Shown here: in pieces, positions 6,790 to 15,176 of the stretch
Position numbering within the stretch: the first letter of the stretch is position 1
Layout: every line of letters begins with the position of its first letter
Assembly (NCBI GenBank): GCA_964424125.1
Contig: CAYRHS010000062.1
Location: 1-17,204, forward strand
DNA from: CAYRHS01 sp964424125
GTDB lineage: Bacteria; Actinomycetota; Acidimicrobiia; IMCC26256; JAOSJL01
DNA: 17,204 nucleotides
Direction of reading: 5' to 3'
The notes under the pieces: generated by a model
Seen by the model: the letters and a program-made list of their open reading frames with translations, nothing else
Database searches by the model: none
Told to the model about the DNA's origin: nothing
Position numbers and translations under genes: made by a program

Positions 6790-8184
6790 ATGAGCTGGAC
6801 GGTCCACGAGATCGCGAGGTACACCGGCGGAGACGCCACGATCGGCGCTGACACGGTCGTCCGTGGCTTCGCGATCGACTCGCGGCAGCTGGAGCCCGGT
6901 CAGTGCTTCGTCGCCCTCCGGGGAAATCGTGACGGACACGACTTCGTCGCCGACGCGTTCGCGGCCGGTGCTGCGGCCGCGCTCGTCGCGCGGCGTGCCG
7001 ACGACCCGTTGATCCCGACGGACGCACCGTTGGTCGTGGTCCCGGATCCCCTGGCCGCGCTCGGTTCCCTGGCTGCCGTGCGCCGCGACCAACTCGGGGC
7101 GACAGTCGTCGCGGTCACGGGTTCGGTCGGCAAGACGGCCACGAAGGATTTCGTGACCGCGGCGCTCGCTGCTGATCGGAGCGTGCACGCGAGCTCCGGA
7201 TCCCTCAACAACGAAGCCGGGCTCCCGCTCACGCTCCTGGACGCGCCGACCGAGGTCTCGACCGTCGTCGTCGAGATGGGAGCGCGCTTCGCGGGTGACA
7301 TCCGACACCTCGCGAGCATCGCTCGGCCCGACGTCGGCGTCGTCACCAACGTGGGCCTCGCGCACGCGGAGCACCTCGGAGGCCCGGAGGCCACGGCGCG
7401 GGTCAAGGGCGAGCTGGTCGAGTCGTTGCGCCCGGACGGTGTCGCGGTCCTCAACGCCGACGACGAATGGACACCGACGCTCGCGGCCCGCTGCGAGGCG
7501 GAGATCGTGACGGCCGGCCGGTCCGCCGGTGCCGACGTCCGGATCGTGACGACGACCCTCGACGACGAGCTCCGGGCCACCATGCAGCTGGCGACGCCCT
7601 GGGGGGATCTGAGCGCCCGGCTCCCGTTGCGAGGAGCGCACCAGGTGCTGAACGCGTCCCTCGCGGCTGCGGTGGCGCTGCGCCTCGGTTGCTCCTCGGC
7701 CGCGGTGGCCCGGGGCCTGGCGGCCGCCCGACCTTCCGCGTGGCGGATGCAGCTCGACCGTTCTCCGGAGGGGCTCACGGTCCTGAACGACAGCTACAAC
7801 GCCAACCCGATGTCGGTGGCCGCGGCCCTCCACGCTCTCCGCAGCCTCCCGGCCGAAGGGAGGCGGGTCGCGGTGCTCGGGCCGATGCTCGAGCTCGGCG
7901 CCCACACCGAGCGCGAGCACGAGGCCGTGGGGCACAGGGTGGCGGTATCGGCCGACGTACTCGTCGCCGTGGGGGAAGAAGCGGCGGCGATCGCGAGGGC
8001 AGCCAAGGAGTCGGGCCTCGACGACGTCGTGGAGGTCGGAACCGCGGCGGCTGCGCTCTCGACGCTGCTCGGACGGGTCGGGGCGGGGGACGTCGTGCTC
8101 GTGAAGGCGAGCCGGGCCGCGGGTCTCGAGATGGTGGCATCCGGCCTCGTGGAGGCGGACGGCGCCGGTGGGAGAGCGCAGTGA
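6790..8184 (+). CDS. murF: UDP-MurNAc-tripeptide:D-Ala-D-Ala ligase MurF
   Basis: MurF completes the UDP-MurNAc-pentapeptide by adding D-Ala-D-Ala. The 464-residue product has an N-terminal FAIDSRQLEPGQCFVALRG block, the ATP loop TGSVGKTATKD (110-120, K115), NNEAGLPLTLL, VVEMGARFAGDI and TNVGLAHAEHLG. The C-terminal NDSYNANPMSVAAAL is the MurF hallmark that separates it from the other Mur ligases. I chose ATG 6790: GAGG at 6778-6781 is 8 nt upstream and the protein starts MSWTVHEIARYTGG, the usual MurF beginning. An in-frame GTG at 6754 would add 12 residues overlapping murE. The stop overlaps the mraY start as GTGA. Confidence 0.95.
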   Translation: MSWTVHEIARYTGGDATIGADTVVRGFAIDSRQLEPGQCFVALRGNRDGHDFVADAFAAGAAAALVARRADDPLIPTDAPLVVVPDPLAALGSLAAVRRDQLGATVVAVTGSVGKTATKDFVTAALAADRSVHASSGSLNNEAGLPLTLLDAPTEVSTVVVEMGARFAGDIRHLASIARPDVGVVTNVGLAHAEHLGGPEATARVKGELVESLRPDGVAVLNADDEWTPTLAARCEAEIVTAGRSAGADVRIVTTTLDDELRATMQLATPWGDLSARLPLRGAHQVLNASLAAAVALRLGCSSAAVARGLAAARPSAWRMQLDRSPEGLTVLNDSYNANPMSVAAALHALRSLPAEGRRVAVLGPMLELGAHTEREHEAVGHRVAVSADVLVAVGEEAAAIARAAKESGLDDVVEVGTAAAALSTLLGRVGAGDVVLVKASRAAGLEMVASGLVEADGAGGRAQ

Positions 8185-9227
8185 TCGGGCTGCTGCTCGC
8201 GGCCGCGAGTGCGTTCGCCCTCGCGGTCTTCGGGACGCCGCTGTTGATCCGTGTCCTCAAGTCACGGGGCGTCGGGCAGACGATCCGCGACGACGGGCCC
8301 ATTTCGCATCCGCACATGACGAAGGCCGGGACGCCGACGATGGGTGGGATCGCGATCGTCGGCGCGGCGTTCGCGGGCTACCTCGTCGCGCACGTGCGGA
8401 CCGAGGCGGTGGCGTTCGCGCGTTCGGGCATCGTCTTGGTCCTGCTGGTCCTGGGATTGGCGGCAGTCGGCCTCGTCGACGACGTGCTTGGTGTGCGGCG
8501 TCGCCGGAACCTCGGACTCCGCAAGCGCGGGAAAACCGGCGGCATGTTGTTCGTCGCCGTGGTCTTCGCGTTGCTCGCACTCAAATGGGTGGAGGTGTCG
8601 ACCCACCTCTCGTTCACGCGGGAGCTCGGTATCGACCTCGGGACCGTTGGCTGGGGGATCTGGGCGGTGCTGGTCGTCATGGCGGCCTCGAACGCGGTGA
8701 ACATCACCGACGGGCTCGACGGGCTCGCGGCAGGCTCGGCCGCGCTGGTGTTCGCGGCGTTCGTCGTCATCGGCTTCTGGGAGTTCCGCCATCCCGCTGA
8801 CTACGCGATCGAGCCCGCACAGGCGCTCGACGTGGCCATGGTCGCGGCGGCGATGTTGGGCTCCTGCGCGGGCTTCCTCTGGTGGAACGCGGCCCCGGCG
8901 CGGATCTTCATGGGTGACACGGGTTCGCTGGCCCTCGGCGGCGCCATGGCTGGGATGGCGCTGCTGACCAACACGCACCTCCTGCTCCCGATCCTCGGCG
9001 GGCTCTACGTGCTCGAGACGGTGTCGGTGATCGGGCAGATCTTCACGTTCCAGGTGTTCCATCGACGCATCCTCCGCATGGCACCGCTCCACCATCACTT
9101 CGAGGTCGGGGGCTGGCCCGAGTTCACCGTCATCGTCCGCTTCTGGCTCATCGGGGGGCTCTTTGTCGCGCTCGGGGTCGGGATCTTCTACGCCGACTTC
9201 ATCAACATCCCGGGGTCCCTCGATTGA
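8181..9227 (+). CDS. mraY: Phospho-N-acetylmuramoyl-pentapeptide-transferase MraY
   Basis: MraY is an integral membrane enzyme that moves phospho-MurNAc-pentapeptide onto undecaprenyl phosphate, making lipid I. The 348-residue product is strongly hydrophobic, with about ten membrane segments. Family landmarks are present: KAGTPTMGG (48-56), the paired aspartates D100/D101 in GLVDD, NAVNITDGLDGLA (171-183), WWNAAPARIFMGDTGS (234-249, with D246) and APLHHHFEVGGWPE (301-314). These carry the Mg2+ and substrate residues known for the family. The GTG start overlaps the murF stop (GTGA) and has GGGAGAG about 5 nt upstream. The same frame stays open far upstream, but that part is only a shadow of murF. 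Confidence 0.96.
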   Translation: MIGLLLAAASAFALAVFGTPLLIRVLKSRGVGQTIRDDGPISHPHMTKAGTPTMGGIAIVGAAFAGYLVAHVRTEAVAFARSGIVLVLLVLGLAAVGLVDDVLGVRRRRNLGLRKRGKTGGMLFVAVVFALLALKWVEVSTHLSFTRELGIDLGTVGWGIWAVLVVMAASNAVNITDGLDGLAAGSAALVFAAFVVIGFWEFRHPADYAIEPAQALDVAMVAAAMLGSCAGFLWWNAAPARIFMGDTGSLALGGAMAGMALLTNTHLLLPILGGLYVLETVSVIGQIFTFQVFHRRILRMAPLHHHFEVGGWPEFTVIVRFWLIGGLFVALGVGIFYADFINIPGSLD

Positions 9228-10559
9228 ACGTGCTCGTCCTCGGCCTGGGCGTGACCGGCGAGGCCGTCCTGCGCGACGCGCGTGAACGAGGCGACGCGGT
9301 CGTCGTCGTCGAGGACGCACCAACGGCGAACGAGCGTGTCGGCGATGCGCGACAGCAGGGTGTGGAGGTGCTGGTCGCGCCCGACCCGGAGGACCTGTGT
9401 GCCGCGGTCGCCCGCTCCGACCTGGTGGTGCCGAGCCCGGGAGTGGGACCGTCGCATCCGGTCCACGCGATGGCGGCGCGCTCGGGGGTTCCCGTGCGTT
9501 CCGAGATCGACCTCGCGATGGAGCGAGCCCGCACCCGCGGGCGCCCGGAGATCGTGGCGATCACCGGTACGAACGGCAAGACGACCGTGACGGCATTGCT
9601 CGCGGCGGTACTCCAGCGGGCCGGTCGGCGCGCCACGGCAGCGGGCAACATCGGGCGTCCGCTCCTCGATGCCGTCCGCGACGACGTCGAGCTGGTGGTG
9701 GCCGAGGTGTCGTCGTTCCAGCTCGAGTACAGCTTCGAGTTCCGGCCGCGAGTGGCCGTGCTGCTGAACATCGCCGACGACCACCTCGATTGGCACCCCA
9801 GTCTGGAGGCATACGCGGCGGCCAAGGCCCGGGTCTTCGGGGGGCAGCACGGCGAGGACGTGCTCGTCTTCAACGCCGACGACGAACGGGTCCGGACTCT
9901 CGCGGCCCACGCGCCCGCCCTCCGCTGCGCGTTCTCGCTGGATCCCGATCGGGCCGGCGCGTGGCGGCCCGTGGGCGGCGCGGTGGTCGACCCCGACGAT
10001 CTCGCCGTACTGCCGCTCGCGGCCATCGACCGTGGACCGGTCGAGCGGGCGAACGTGCTGGCGACGATCGCGGCAGCCGACGCGCTCGGCGTGCCGCCGG
10101 AGCGCGTCGCCGAGGAGCTCGAGTTTTTCGAGGTGTTCCCCCACCGTCTCCAGCTGGTGGGTGAAGCTTCAGGGGTGCGCTACGTGGACGATTCCAAGGC
10201 GACGAACCCGCACGCGGCCGTGCACGCCGTGCGGGCCTTCGAGCACGTCGTGTTGCTCGCCGGCGGTCGGAACAAGGGTCTCGACCTCTCACTCCTGACC
10301 GAGGCATCGGCCCACCTCCGGGGCGTCGTCGCCTTCGGCGAGGCCGCCGACGAGGTCGTCGCCGCCTTCCGCGCGTCGGGCGTCCCGGTCATGCGCGTGG
10401 CTTCGGTCGGGGAGGCCGTCCGAGAGGCGAGCACGATCGCGGAAGCAGGCGATGTGGTGCTGCTCTCGCCCGGTTNNNNNNNNNNACTTCGCGCGGTCGG
10501 TCGGCGCACTCGCCGGCTTCCAGGGCCCGAACGAGGCTGCAGATGGCCACCGGAGCTGA
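9224..10559 (+). CDS. murD: UDP-MurNAc-L-Ala:D-Glu ligase MurD (split by assembly gap)
   Basis: MurD adds D-glutamate to UDP-MurNAc-L-Ala in the cytoplasm. The N-terminal VLVLGLGVTG is followed by the ATP loop TGTNGKTT (114-121, K119), AEVSSFQLE, NIADDHLDWH, DDSKATNPHAAVHAVRAF and LLAGGRNKG. The frame reads to LLSPG, then hits ten Ns (10476-10485). After the gap the expected end FARSVGALAG appears in another frame and closes with TGA at 10557-10559. I treat this as one intact gene, with the N count not reflecting true length: about 45 nt are probably missing, by comparison with the usual CASFD...RG segment. The start is either TTG 9224, overlapping the mraY stop as TTGA, or GTG 9230. Without the gap the product would be about 456 residues. 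Confidence 0.9.
10476..10485. other. Assembly gap (10 Ns) inside murD
   Basis: Ten undetermined bases interrupt murD near its 3' end. The coding frames on the two sides disagree by this spacing but would agree if the true gap length were a multiple of three. The length is therefore probably a placeholder. Confidence 0.97.
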
Positions 10560-11739
10560 GGTCCTCACACGCCCCCGACGGGGCGTGGTCCGCTCCGCCC
10601 ACGACGCCTGGGTGCGTGCCGGCGCCGCCCGGCCGGGTGGCTACGTCCTGCTCTTCGGGACCGTGGCGGTCCTCGAGGTCGTGGGTCTGGTGATGGTCCT
10701 CTCGGCGTCGTCCGTCGTGGCCGAGGCCAGCTACGGGTCCGCGTGGTACTTCTTCGAACGGCAGGTCGCGTGGGCCGTCGTGGGGCTGGGCGCGTTCGTC
10801 GTCACGGCACGGATCGACTACCGGCGCTGGAGGCGAGCGGTCATACCGCTCCTCGTCGTCAGCGTCGGCCTCCTCGTGGTCGTGCTCGTTCCCGGCCTCG
10901 GCATCCGGGTCGACGGTGCGCGTCGCTGGCTCGGATTCGGGCCGCTGCGTTTCCAGCCCACGGAGCTGGCGAAGCTCGCGCTCCTCCTCTTCGCCGCGGA
11001 CCTGCTCACCCGGCGCGTTCGCGAGCTCTACGACTGGCGACGGGTGGTCCTGCCCGTCCTGGCCGTCCTGGGTGTGTTCGGCGTCCTGGTCCTCAAGCAA
11101 CCCGACCTCGACTCCACCATCGTCCTCGCGTTGATCGCGTTCGGCGTGCTGGTCGTGGGCGGAGTCCGACTGCGGCATCTCCTGACGGTCGGCACCCTCG
11201 GCATCACGGCGGTGAGTGTGCTCGCGATCTCCGCGTCGTACCGACGCGCCCGCGTGTTCGCCTTCCTCGATCCTTGGTCCGACGCGTCGAACACCGGCTA
11301 CCAGATCGCCCAGTCACTGATCGCGGTGGGAAGCGGCGGATGGACGGGCGTCGGCCTCGGCGCGAGTCGTTCGAAGTGGCTCTTCCTGCCGAACGCGCAC
11401 ACCGACTTCATCTTCGCCGTCATCGGCGAGGAGCTCGGACTCGTCGGGTGCGCGCTCGTCGTGGCCCTGTTCGCCGGCTTCGCCGTCCTCGGCATCCGTG
11501 CCGCCCTCCGGGCCCCGGATCGCTTCGGCATGCTCCTCGCGGCCGGGGTGACCGTCTGGGTCGTCGGCCAAGCCGCGATCAACATCGGCGCGGTCCTCGG
11601 GTTGCTGCCGGTCTCGGGGATCCCGCTTCCCTTCGTGTCCTTCGGGGGATCCGCGCTCGTCTTCACCATGGTGGCCGCGGGGATCCTCGGCAACGTGGCT
11701 CGCCAGGGGCGCAGGGTGCCGTCGGGGCGAGGACGATGA
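10543..11739 (+). CDS. ftsW: Septal peptidoglycan glycosyltransferase FtsW (SEDS)
   Basis: FtsW is a polytopic SEDS protein that polymerises lipid II at the septum together with FtsI. The 398-residue product has about ten membrane segments after a basic cytoplasmic N-terminus (about 1-32). Landmarks are RWLGFGPLRFQPTELAKLA (128-146), KQPDLDSTIV (185-194), the large outer loop SGGWTGVGLGASRSKWLFLP with the adjoining HTDFIFAVIGEELG (286-299), and the C-terminal LPVSGIPLPFVSFGGSAL (355-372). D288 of HTDF lies in the loop believed to hold the catalytic Asp. The usual QPDLGT here reads QPDLDS. ATG 10543 has GAGG (10533-10536) 6 nt upstream and overlaps the end of murD by 17 nt. FtsW rather than RodA is assigned from context. 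Confidence 0.94.
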   Translation: MATGAEVLTRPRRGVVRSAHDAWVRAGAARPGGYVLLFGTVAVLEVVGLVMVLSASSVVAEASYGSAWYFFERQVAWAVVGLGAFVVTARIDYRRWRRAVIPLLVVSVGLLVVVLVPGLGIRVDGARRWLGFGPLRFQPTELAKLALLLFAADLLTRRVRELYDWRRVVLPVLAVLGVFGVLVLKQPDLDSTIVLALIAFGVLVVGGVRLRHLLTVGTLGITAVSVLAISASYRRARVFAFLDPWSDASNTGYQIAQSLIAVGSGGWTGVGLGASRSKWLFLPNAHTDFIFAVIGEELGLVGCALVVALFAGFAVLGIRAALRAPDRFGMLLAAGVTVWVVGQAAINIGAVLGLLPVSGIPLPFVSFGGSALVFTMVAAGILGNVARQGRRVPSGRGR

Positions 11740-12848
11740 CCCGCGACAGTGGGCTCCGGGACGAGGAGCGAGTCGACGTCCTCGTGGCAGGGGGTGGGAC
11801 CGGCGGCCACGTGTACCCGGGGCTCGCCATCGCCGAGGAGCTCGTCGCGCGTGGACGACCCCGGTCGACGATCCGCTTCGTCGGTACGGCGCGCGGGCTC
11901 GAGGCGACGGCCGTCCCCGACGCCGGCTTCCGAGTCGAGCTCCTTCCGGGACGCGGGCTCCAGCGCCGCTTCACCGTTGCCAATCTGCGGGCCGCGTGGC
12001 AGACCGTGGTGGCAACAGTGCGCGCGTTCCGGCTCGTCGGCCGGCTCCGGCCGCGAGTCGTCGTCGGCCTCGGTGGATACGCGTCGCTCCCGACCATCGT
12101 GGCGGCGCGGTTGCGCCGGATCCCCGTCGTCGTCCACGAGCAGAACGCCGCCCCCGGCCTGGCCAACCGGATCGCGACGCGTCTCGGCGCTCGGGCGGCG
12201 GTGTCGCTGCCTGGGACACCGCTTCGAGGGGCCGTGCTGACCGGGAATCCGGTGCGGGCGGAGATCGTCGCGGTCGAGCGCGCTCCCGACGCCGCCCGTC
12301 CGTTGCTGGCGGTCTTCGGCGGCTCGCTGGGAGCTCGACGGATCAACGACGCCGCGCTCGGGCTCTACGGGTGTTGGCGTGGCCGCGACGACCTCCGGGT
12401 CCACCACGTGAGCGGTCCCCGGGACTTCGAGCGCTGCAGCACGCGCCTCGACGCGATCCGAAGCGCCGGGGATGCGCTCGAATACCGACTCGTGCGCTAC
12501 GAGGAGCACATGGAGCAGCTCTACGCGGCCGCGTCGCTGGCGTTGTGCCGCTCGGGCGCCGTCACGGTCGCGGAGCTGGCTGCGGCGGGCGTGCCGGCCG
12601 TGTTGGTGCCGTTCCCGGCGGCGACGGCCGACCACCAGACGGCCAACGCCCGCTCCCTCGCGGCGGCAGGCGCGGCCGTGTCCGTTCCGGACGAGGACTG
12701 CGACGTCGAGGCGGTCGAGCCGCTCCTGTCCTCGCTGCTGGGGGCGCCGGACCGGCTCGAGGGCATGGGTTCCGCGGCCCGTGGGCTCGCCCGACCCGAT
12801 GCCGCGGCGCGCGTCGCCGATCTCGTGGAGGAGCGGCGTGTTGGCTGA
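11736..12848 (+). CDS. murG: Lipid II synthase MurG (UDP-GlcNAc transferase)
   Basis: MurG is a peripheral membrane GT-B glycosyltransferase that adds GlcNAc to lipid I. The 370-residue product has the N-terminal VLVAGGGTGGHVYPGLAIA (15-33, with H25), GLGGYASLP (111-119), VVHEQNAAPGLANRI (132-146), the hinge region LTGNPVR (168-174), the second glycine loop VFGGSLGARRIND (193-205), and the UDP-GlcNAc block CRSGAVTVAELAAAGVPA (271-288) with E280, followed by VPFP and DHQTANA. The start ATG overlaps the ftsW stop as ATGA, and GAGGA sits only 2 nt before it, so coupling to ftsW translation is likely. The N-terminus has about 13 extra charged residues before the Rossmann strand, a small variation. 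Confidence 0.95.
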   Translation: MTRDSGLRDEERVDVLVAGGGTGGHVYPGLAIAEELVARGRPRSTIRFVGTARGLEATAVPDAGFRVELLPGRGLQRRFTVANLRAAWQTVVATVRAFRLVGRLRPRVVVGLGGYASLPTIVAARLRRIPVVVHEQNAAPGLANRIATRLGARAAVSLPGTPLRGAVLTGNPVRAEIVAVERAPDAARPLLAVFGGSLGARRINDAALGLYGCWRGRDDLRVHHVSGPRDFERCSTRLDAIRSAGDALEYRLVRYEEHMEQLYAAASLALCRSGAVTVAELAAAGVPAVLVPFPAATADHQTANARSLAAAGAAVSVPDEDCDVEAVEPLLSSLLGAPDRLEGMGSAARGLARPDAAARVADLVEERRVG

Positions 12849-14259
12849 TCGTCCTGCCGACCGCGGCGAACCCACCCTCACCGGGAGCCTGGACCTGCGC
12901 GCGCCTCGTACGGTGCACGTCATCGGGATCGGCGGGGCCGGGATGAGCGCGATCGCCACGGTCCTCGCCCAGATGGGCCACCGGGTGAGCGGATCCGATC
13001 TAAAGGATTCGCGCAGTCTCGAGCGGCTCCGCCTCTTGGGGATCCGAACCGTGGTGGGGCACTCACCAGAGAACGTCCCGACCGACGCCGATGCTGTCGT
13101 CGTCTCGACCGCCGTGCCCGACGACAACCCGGAGGTCGCGGCGGCGCGCGCTCGTGGCGTTTCGGTCCTGCGACGAGCCGACGCGTTGCGAGACATCGTT
13201 GCCACTCGCCGAACCGTGGCCGTCTCGGGCAGTCACGGCAAGACCACGACCGCGTCGATGCTCGCGTTGATCTTGCGCGGCGCGGGTTGGGAACCCAGCT
13301 TCCTGGTGGGCGGCGAGCTGAACGAGGTCGGCACGAATGCCGCGTACGACGTCGGCGAGTGGCTGGTGGTCGAGGCTGATGAAAGCGACGGCACGTTCCT
13401 CGCGCTCGAGCCCGAAGTCGCGGTCGTCACCAACGTCGAGGCCGACCATCTCGACCACTTCGGCGACTTCGACGCGCTCGTCGATGCGTTCCGGCGCTTC
13501 GTCGCCGGCATCCCAGGGCCGGTGGTGGTCTGCGCCGACGACCCGATCGCGGCGGGGCTCGTGGAACACGCGGGGCAGGGGAGGACGTACGGCTGGTCGA
13601 ACGCCGCCGACTACCGGGCGGTGGATTACGGGGGGAGCGGCGCGGGCAGCAGCTTCGACGTCCGGCGAGGCGGGACGCGCCTCGGGAGGCTGGAGCTCCC
13701 GGTCCCCGGGAGGCACAACGCATCCAACGCGCTGGGAGCAGCGGCGATCGCCACGGAGCTCGGGGTCGAGTTCACCGACATCGCGGCGGCGCTGATGGGC
13801 TTCGGGGGCGTGGCGCGCCGCTTCCAGTTCCGGGGTGAGCGCGACGGTGTGAGGGTCGACGTCGACTACGCGCATCTCCCGGGCGAGATCGAGGCCGCGA
13901 TCGCGGCGGCGCGTGAAGGGCCGTGGAAGCGGGTGGTCGTCGTGTTCCAGCCGCACCGCTACTCCCGCACCGGCCGGCTCTGGCGTGACTTCGCCGACGC
14001 CTTCGTCGACGCCGACGAGGTCGTGCTCACCGACGTGTACGGCGCCGGCGAGGCGCCGCGTCCGGGCGTCTCGGGCCGGCTCATCCTCCGCTCCGTGCTC
14101 GATGCGCATCCCGAGCTCCCCGTGGCCTACCTGCCGCGCCGAGCCGATCTCGTCGGTGCCTTCGGTCGCATCACGCGCCCGGGAGACGTGGTCCTCACCC
14201 TGGGCGCGGGTGACGTGACGACGTTGGCGGACGCATGGCTTGCGCGGTCGGCGTCGTGA
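12838..14259 (+). CDS. murC: UDP-MurNAc:L-alanine ligase MurC
   Basis: MurC adds L-Ala to UDP-MurNAc, the first stem-peptide step. The 473-residue product has the N-terminal nucleotide-sugar loop GIGGAGMSAIA (30-40), the ATP loop GSHGKTTTAS (131-140, K135), VVEADESDGTFL, TNVEADHLDHFGD, GRHNASNALGAAA and FQPHRYSRTGRLW, with DVYGAGEAPRPGVSG near the end. The usual DDYxHHP segment reads DYAHLP (343-348): the second histidine is replaced by leucine. GTG 12838 is chosen because GGAGGAG (12827-12833) is 4 nt upstream; it overlaps the murG end by 11 nt, and TTG 12841 is the next possible start. The open frame upstream of 12838 is a shadow of murG. Confidence 0.95.
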   Translation: MLADRPADRGEPTLTGSLDLRAPRTVHVIGIGGAGMSAIATVLAQMGHRVSGSDLKDSRSLERLRLLGIRTVVGHSPENVPTDADAVVVSTAVPDDNPEVAAARARGVSVLRRADALRDIVATRRTVAVSGSHGKTTTASMLALILRGAGWEPSFLVGGELNEVGTNAAYDVGEWLVVEADESDGTFLALEPEVAVVTNVEADHLDHFGDFDALVDAFRRFVAGIPGPVVVCADDPIAAGLVEHAGQGRTYGWSNAADYRAVDYGGSGAGSSFDVRRGGTRLGRLELPVPGRHNASNALGAAAIATELGVEFTDIAAALMGFGGVARRFQFRGERDGVRVDVDYAHLPGEIEAAIAAAREGPWKRVVVVFQPHRYSRTGRLWRDFADAFVDADEVVLTDVYGAGEAPRPGVSGRLILRSVLDAHPELPVAYLPRRADLVGAFGRITRPGDVVLTLGAGDVTTLADAWLARSAS

Positions 14260-15176
14260 CGGCGGTCTCCGCTCGCGAGCTGGCGCCCGAGCTCGCGGCG
14301 CGCCTCCCGGACCGGGTCGAGCGCGACGTGCCCGCGAGCACGCTCACCAGCTACCGGCTCGGGGGCCCGATCTCGGTCCTGGTCCGCGTCGCCGACGAGG
14401 ACCAGCTTGCAGCCGTCGCCTCCGTGATCCGGGGGCAACGACCCCCGGTCCTGGTCATCGGGCGGGGCTCGAACCTGCTGGTCGCGGACGCAGGCTTCCC
14501 CGGCCTCGGCATCGTCCTCGAAGCGACCTTCGAGGCGCTGGCCATCGACGAGCGAACGGTGACGGGCGGTGCCGCGCTCGCCCAACCGGTGCTGGCCCGA
14601 CGTACGGCTGCCGCGGGCCGCAGCGGACTGGAGTTCTACGTCGGCATCCCCGGCAGCGTCGGCGGCGCCGTCCGGATGAACGCGGGAGGCCACGGTCGCG
14701 AGACGCGCGACGTGCTCGTCGACGCGAGGGTGGCCGATCTCGCGTCGGGGGAGATCGAGACCCGCGCCGTCGACGACCTCGACCTCGGCTACCGCTCCTC
14801 CGGGCTGGGGCCAATGGAGATCGTGCTGGCGGCCCGGTTCCGGGTGACTCCCGACGAGCCGCAGCGCTGCGAGGAGCGCATCGCGGAGATCGTCCGCTGG
14901 CGACGTGAGCACCAACCCGGTGGCTCCAACGCGGGCTCCGTGTTCGCCAACCCGCCCGGTGACTCGGCCGGCCGATTGATCGACGTCTGCGGGCTGAAGG
15001 GCCTGCGCGTGGGAGCCGCGAGCGTCTCGACCAAGCACGCCAACTTCTTCCAGGCCGAGCCGGGCGCCCGGGCGGACGACGTCCGGGAGCTCATCGAGCA
15101 GGTCCAGCGACGGGTGGCCGCCCGCACCGGTGTCGTGCTCCAGCCGGAGCTGCGTCTCGTGGGGTTCTCGTCGTGA
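14256..15176 (+). CDS. murB: UDP-N-acetylenolpyruvoylglucosamine reductase MurB
   Basis: MurB reduces enolpyruvyl-UDP-GlcNAc to UDP-MurNAc with NADPH and bound FAD. The 306-residue product has SYRLGGP (32-38), the FAD-binding GRGSNLLVADAGF (69-81), EFYVGIPGSVGGAVRMNAGG (126-145), YRSSGL (179-184), and the catalytic SNAGSVFANP with S228. It ends with LQPELRLVGF, where E298 is the expected acid. S228, R180 and E298 fit the known E. coli MurB catalytic set. The start is ambiguous. GTG 14256 overlaps the murC stop as GTGA, like other junctions here, while ATG 14235 would add seven residues (MACAVGV) and overlap more. The position between murC and ftsQ is a useful taxonomic feature. Confidence 0.94.
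   Translation: MTAVSARELAPELAARLPDRVERDVPASTLTSYRLGGPISVLVRVADEDQLAAVASVIRGQRPPVLVIGRGSNLLVADAGFPGLGIVLEATFEALAIDERTVTGGAALAQPVLARRTAAAGRSGLEFYVGIPGSVGGAVRMNAGGHGRETRDVLVDARVADLASGEIETRAVDDLDLGYRSSGLGPMEIVLAARFRVTPDEPQRCEERIAEIVRWRREHQPGGSNAGSVFANPPGDSAGRLIDVCGLKGLRVGAASVSTKHANFFQAEPGARADDVRELIEQVQRRVAARTGVVLQPELRLVGFSS

Noticed and set aside
4992..6854. Open frame of 620 codons on the - strand opposite murE
   Set aside because: It is a shadow of murE; low-complexity charged sequence, no recognisable domain.
7467..8180. Long upstream extension of the mraY frame
   Set aside because: It is a shadow frame inside murF, Arg/Gly-rich, with no membrane segments; real MraY starts at GTG 8181.
10486..10693. 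Continuation of the murD frame past the N gap to 10693
   Set aside because: The sequence after the gap in that frame is Arg/Pro-rich and unlike MurD, whereas the alternative frame gives the expected MurD end.
11298..13205. Open frame of 635 codons on the - strand opposite ftsW, murG and murC
   Set aside because: It crosses three clear + strand genes and has no domain signature.
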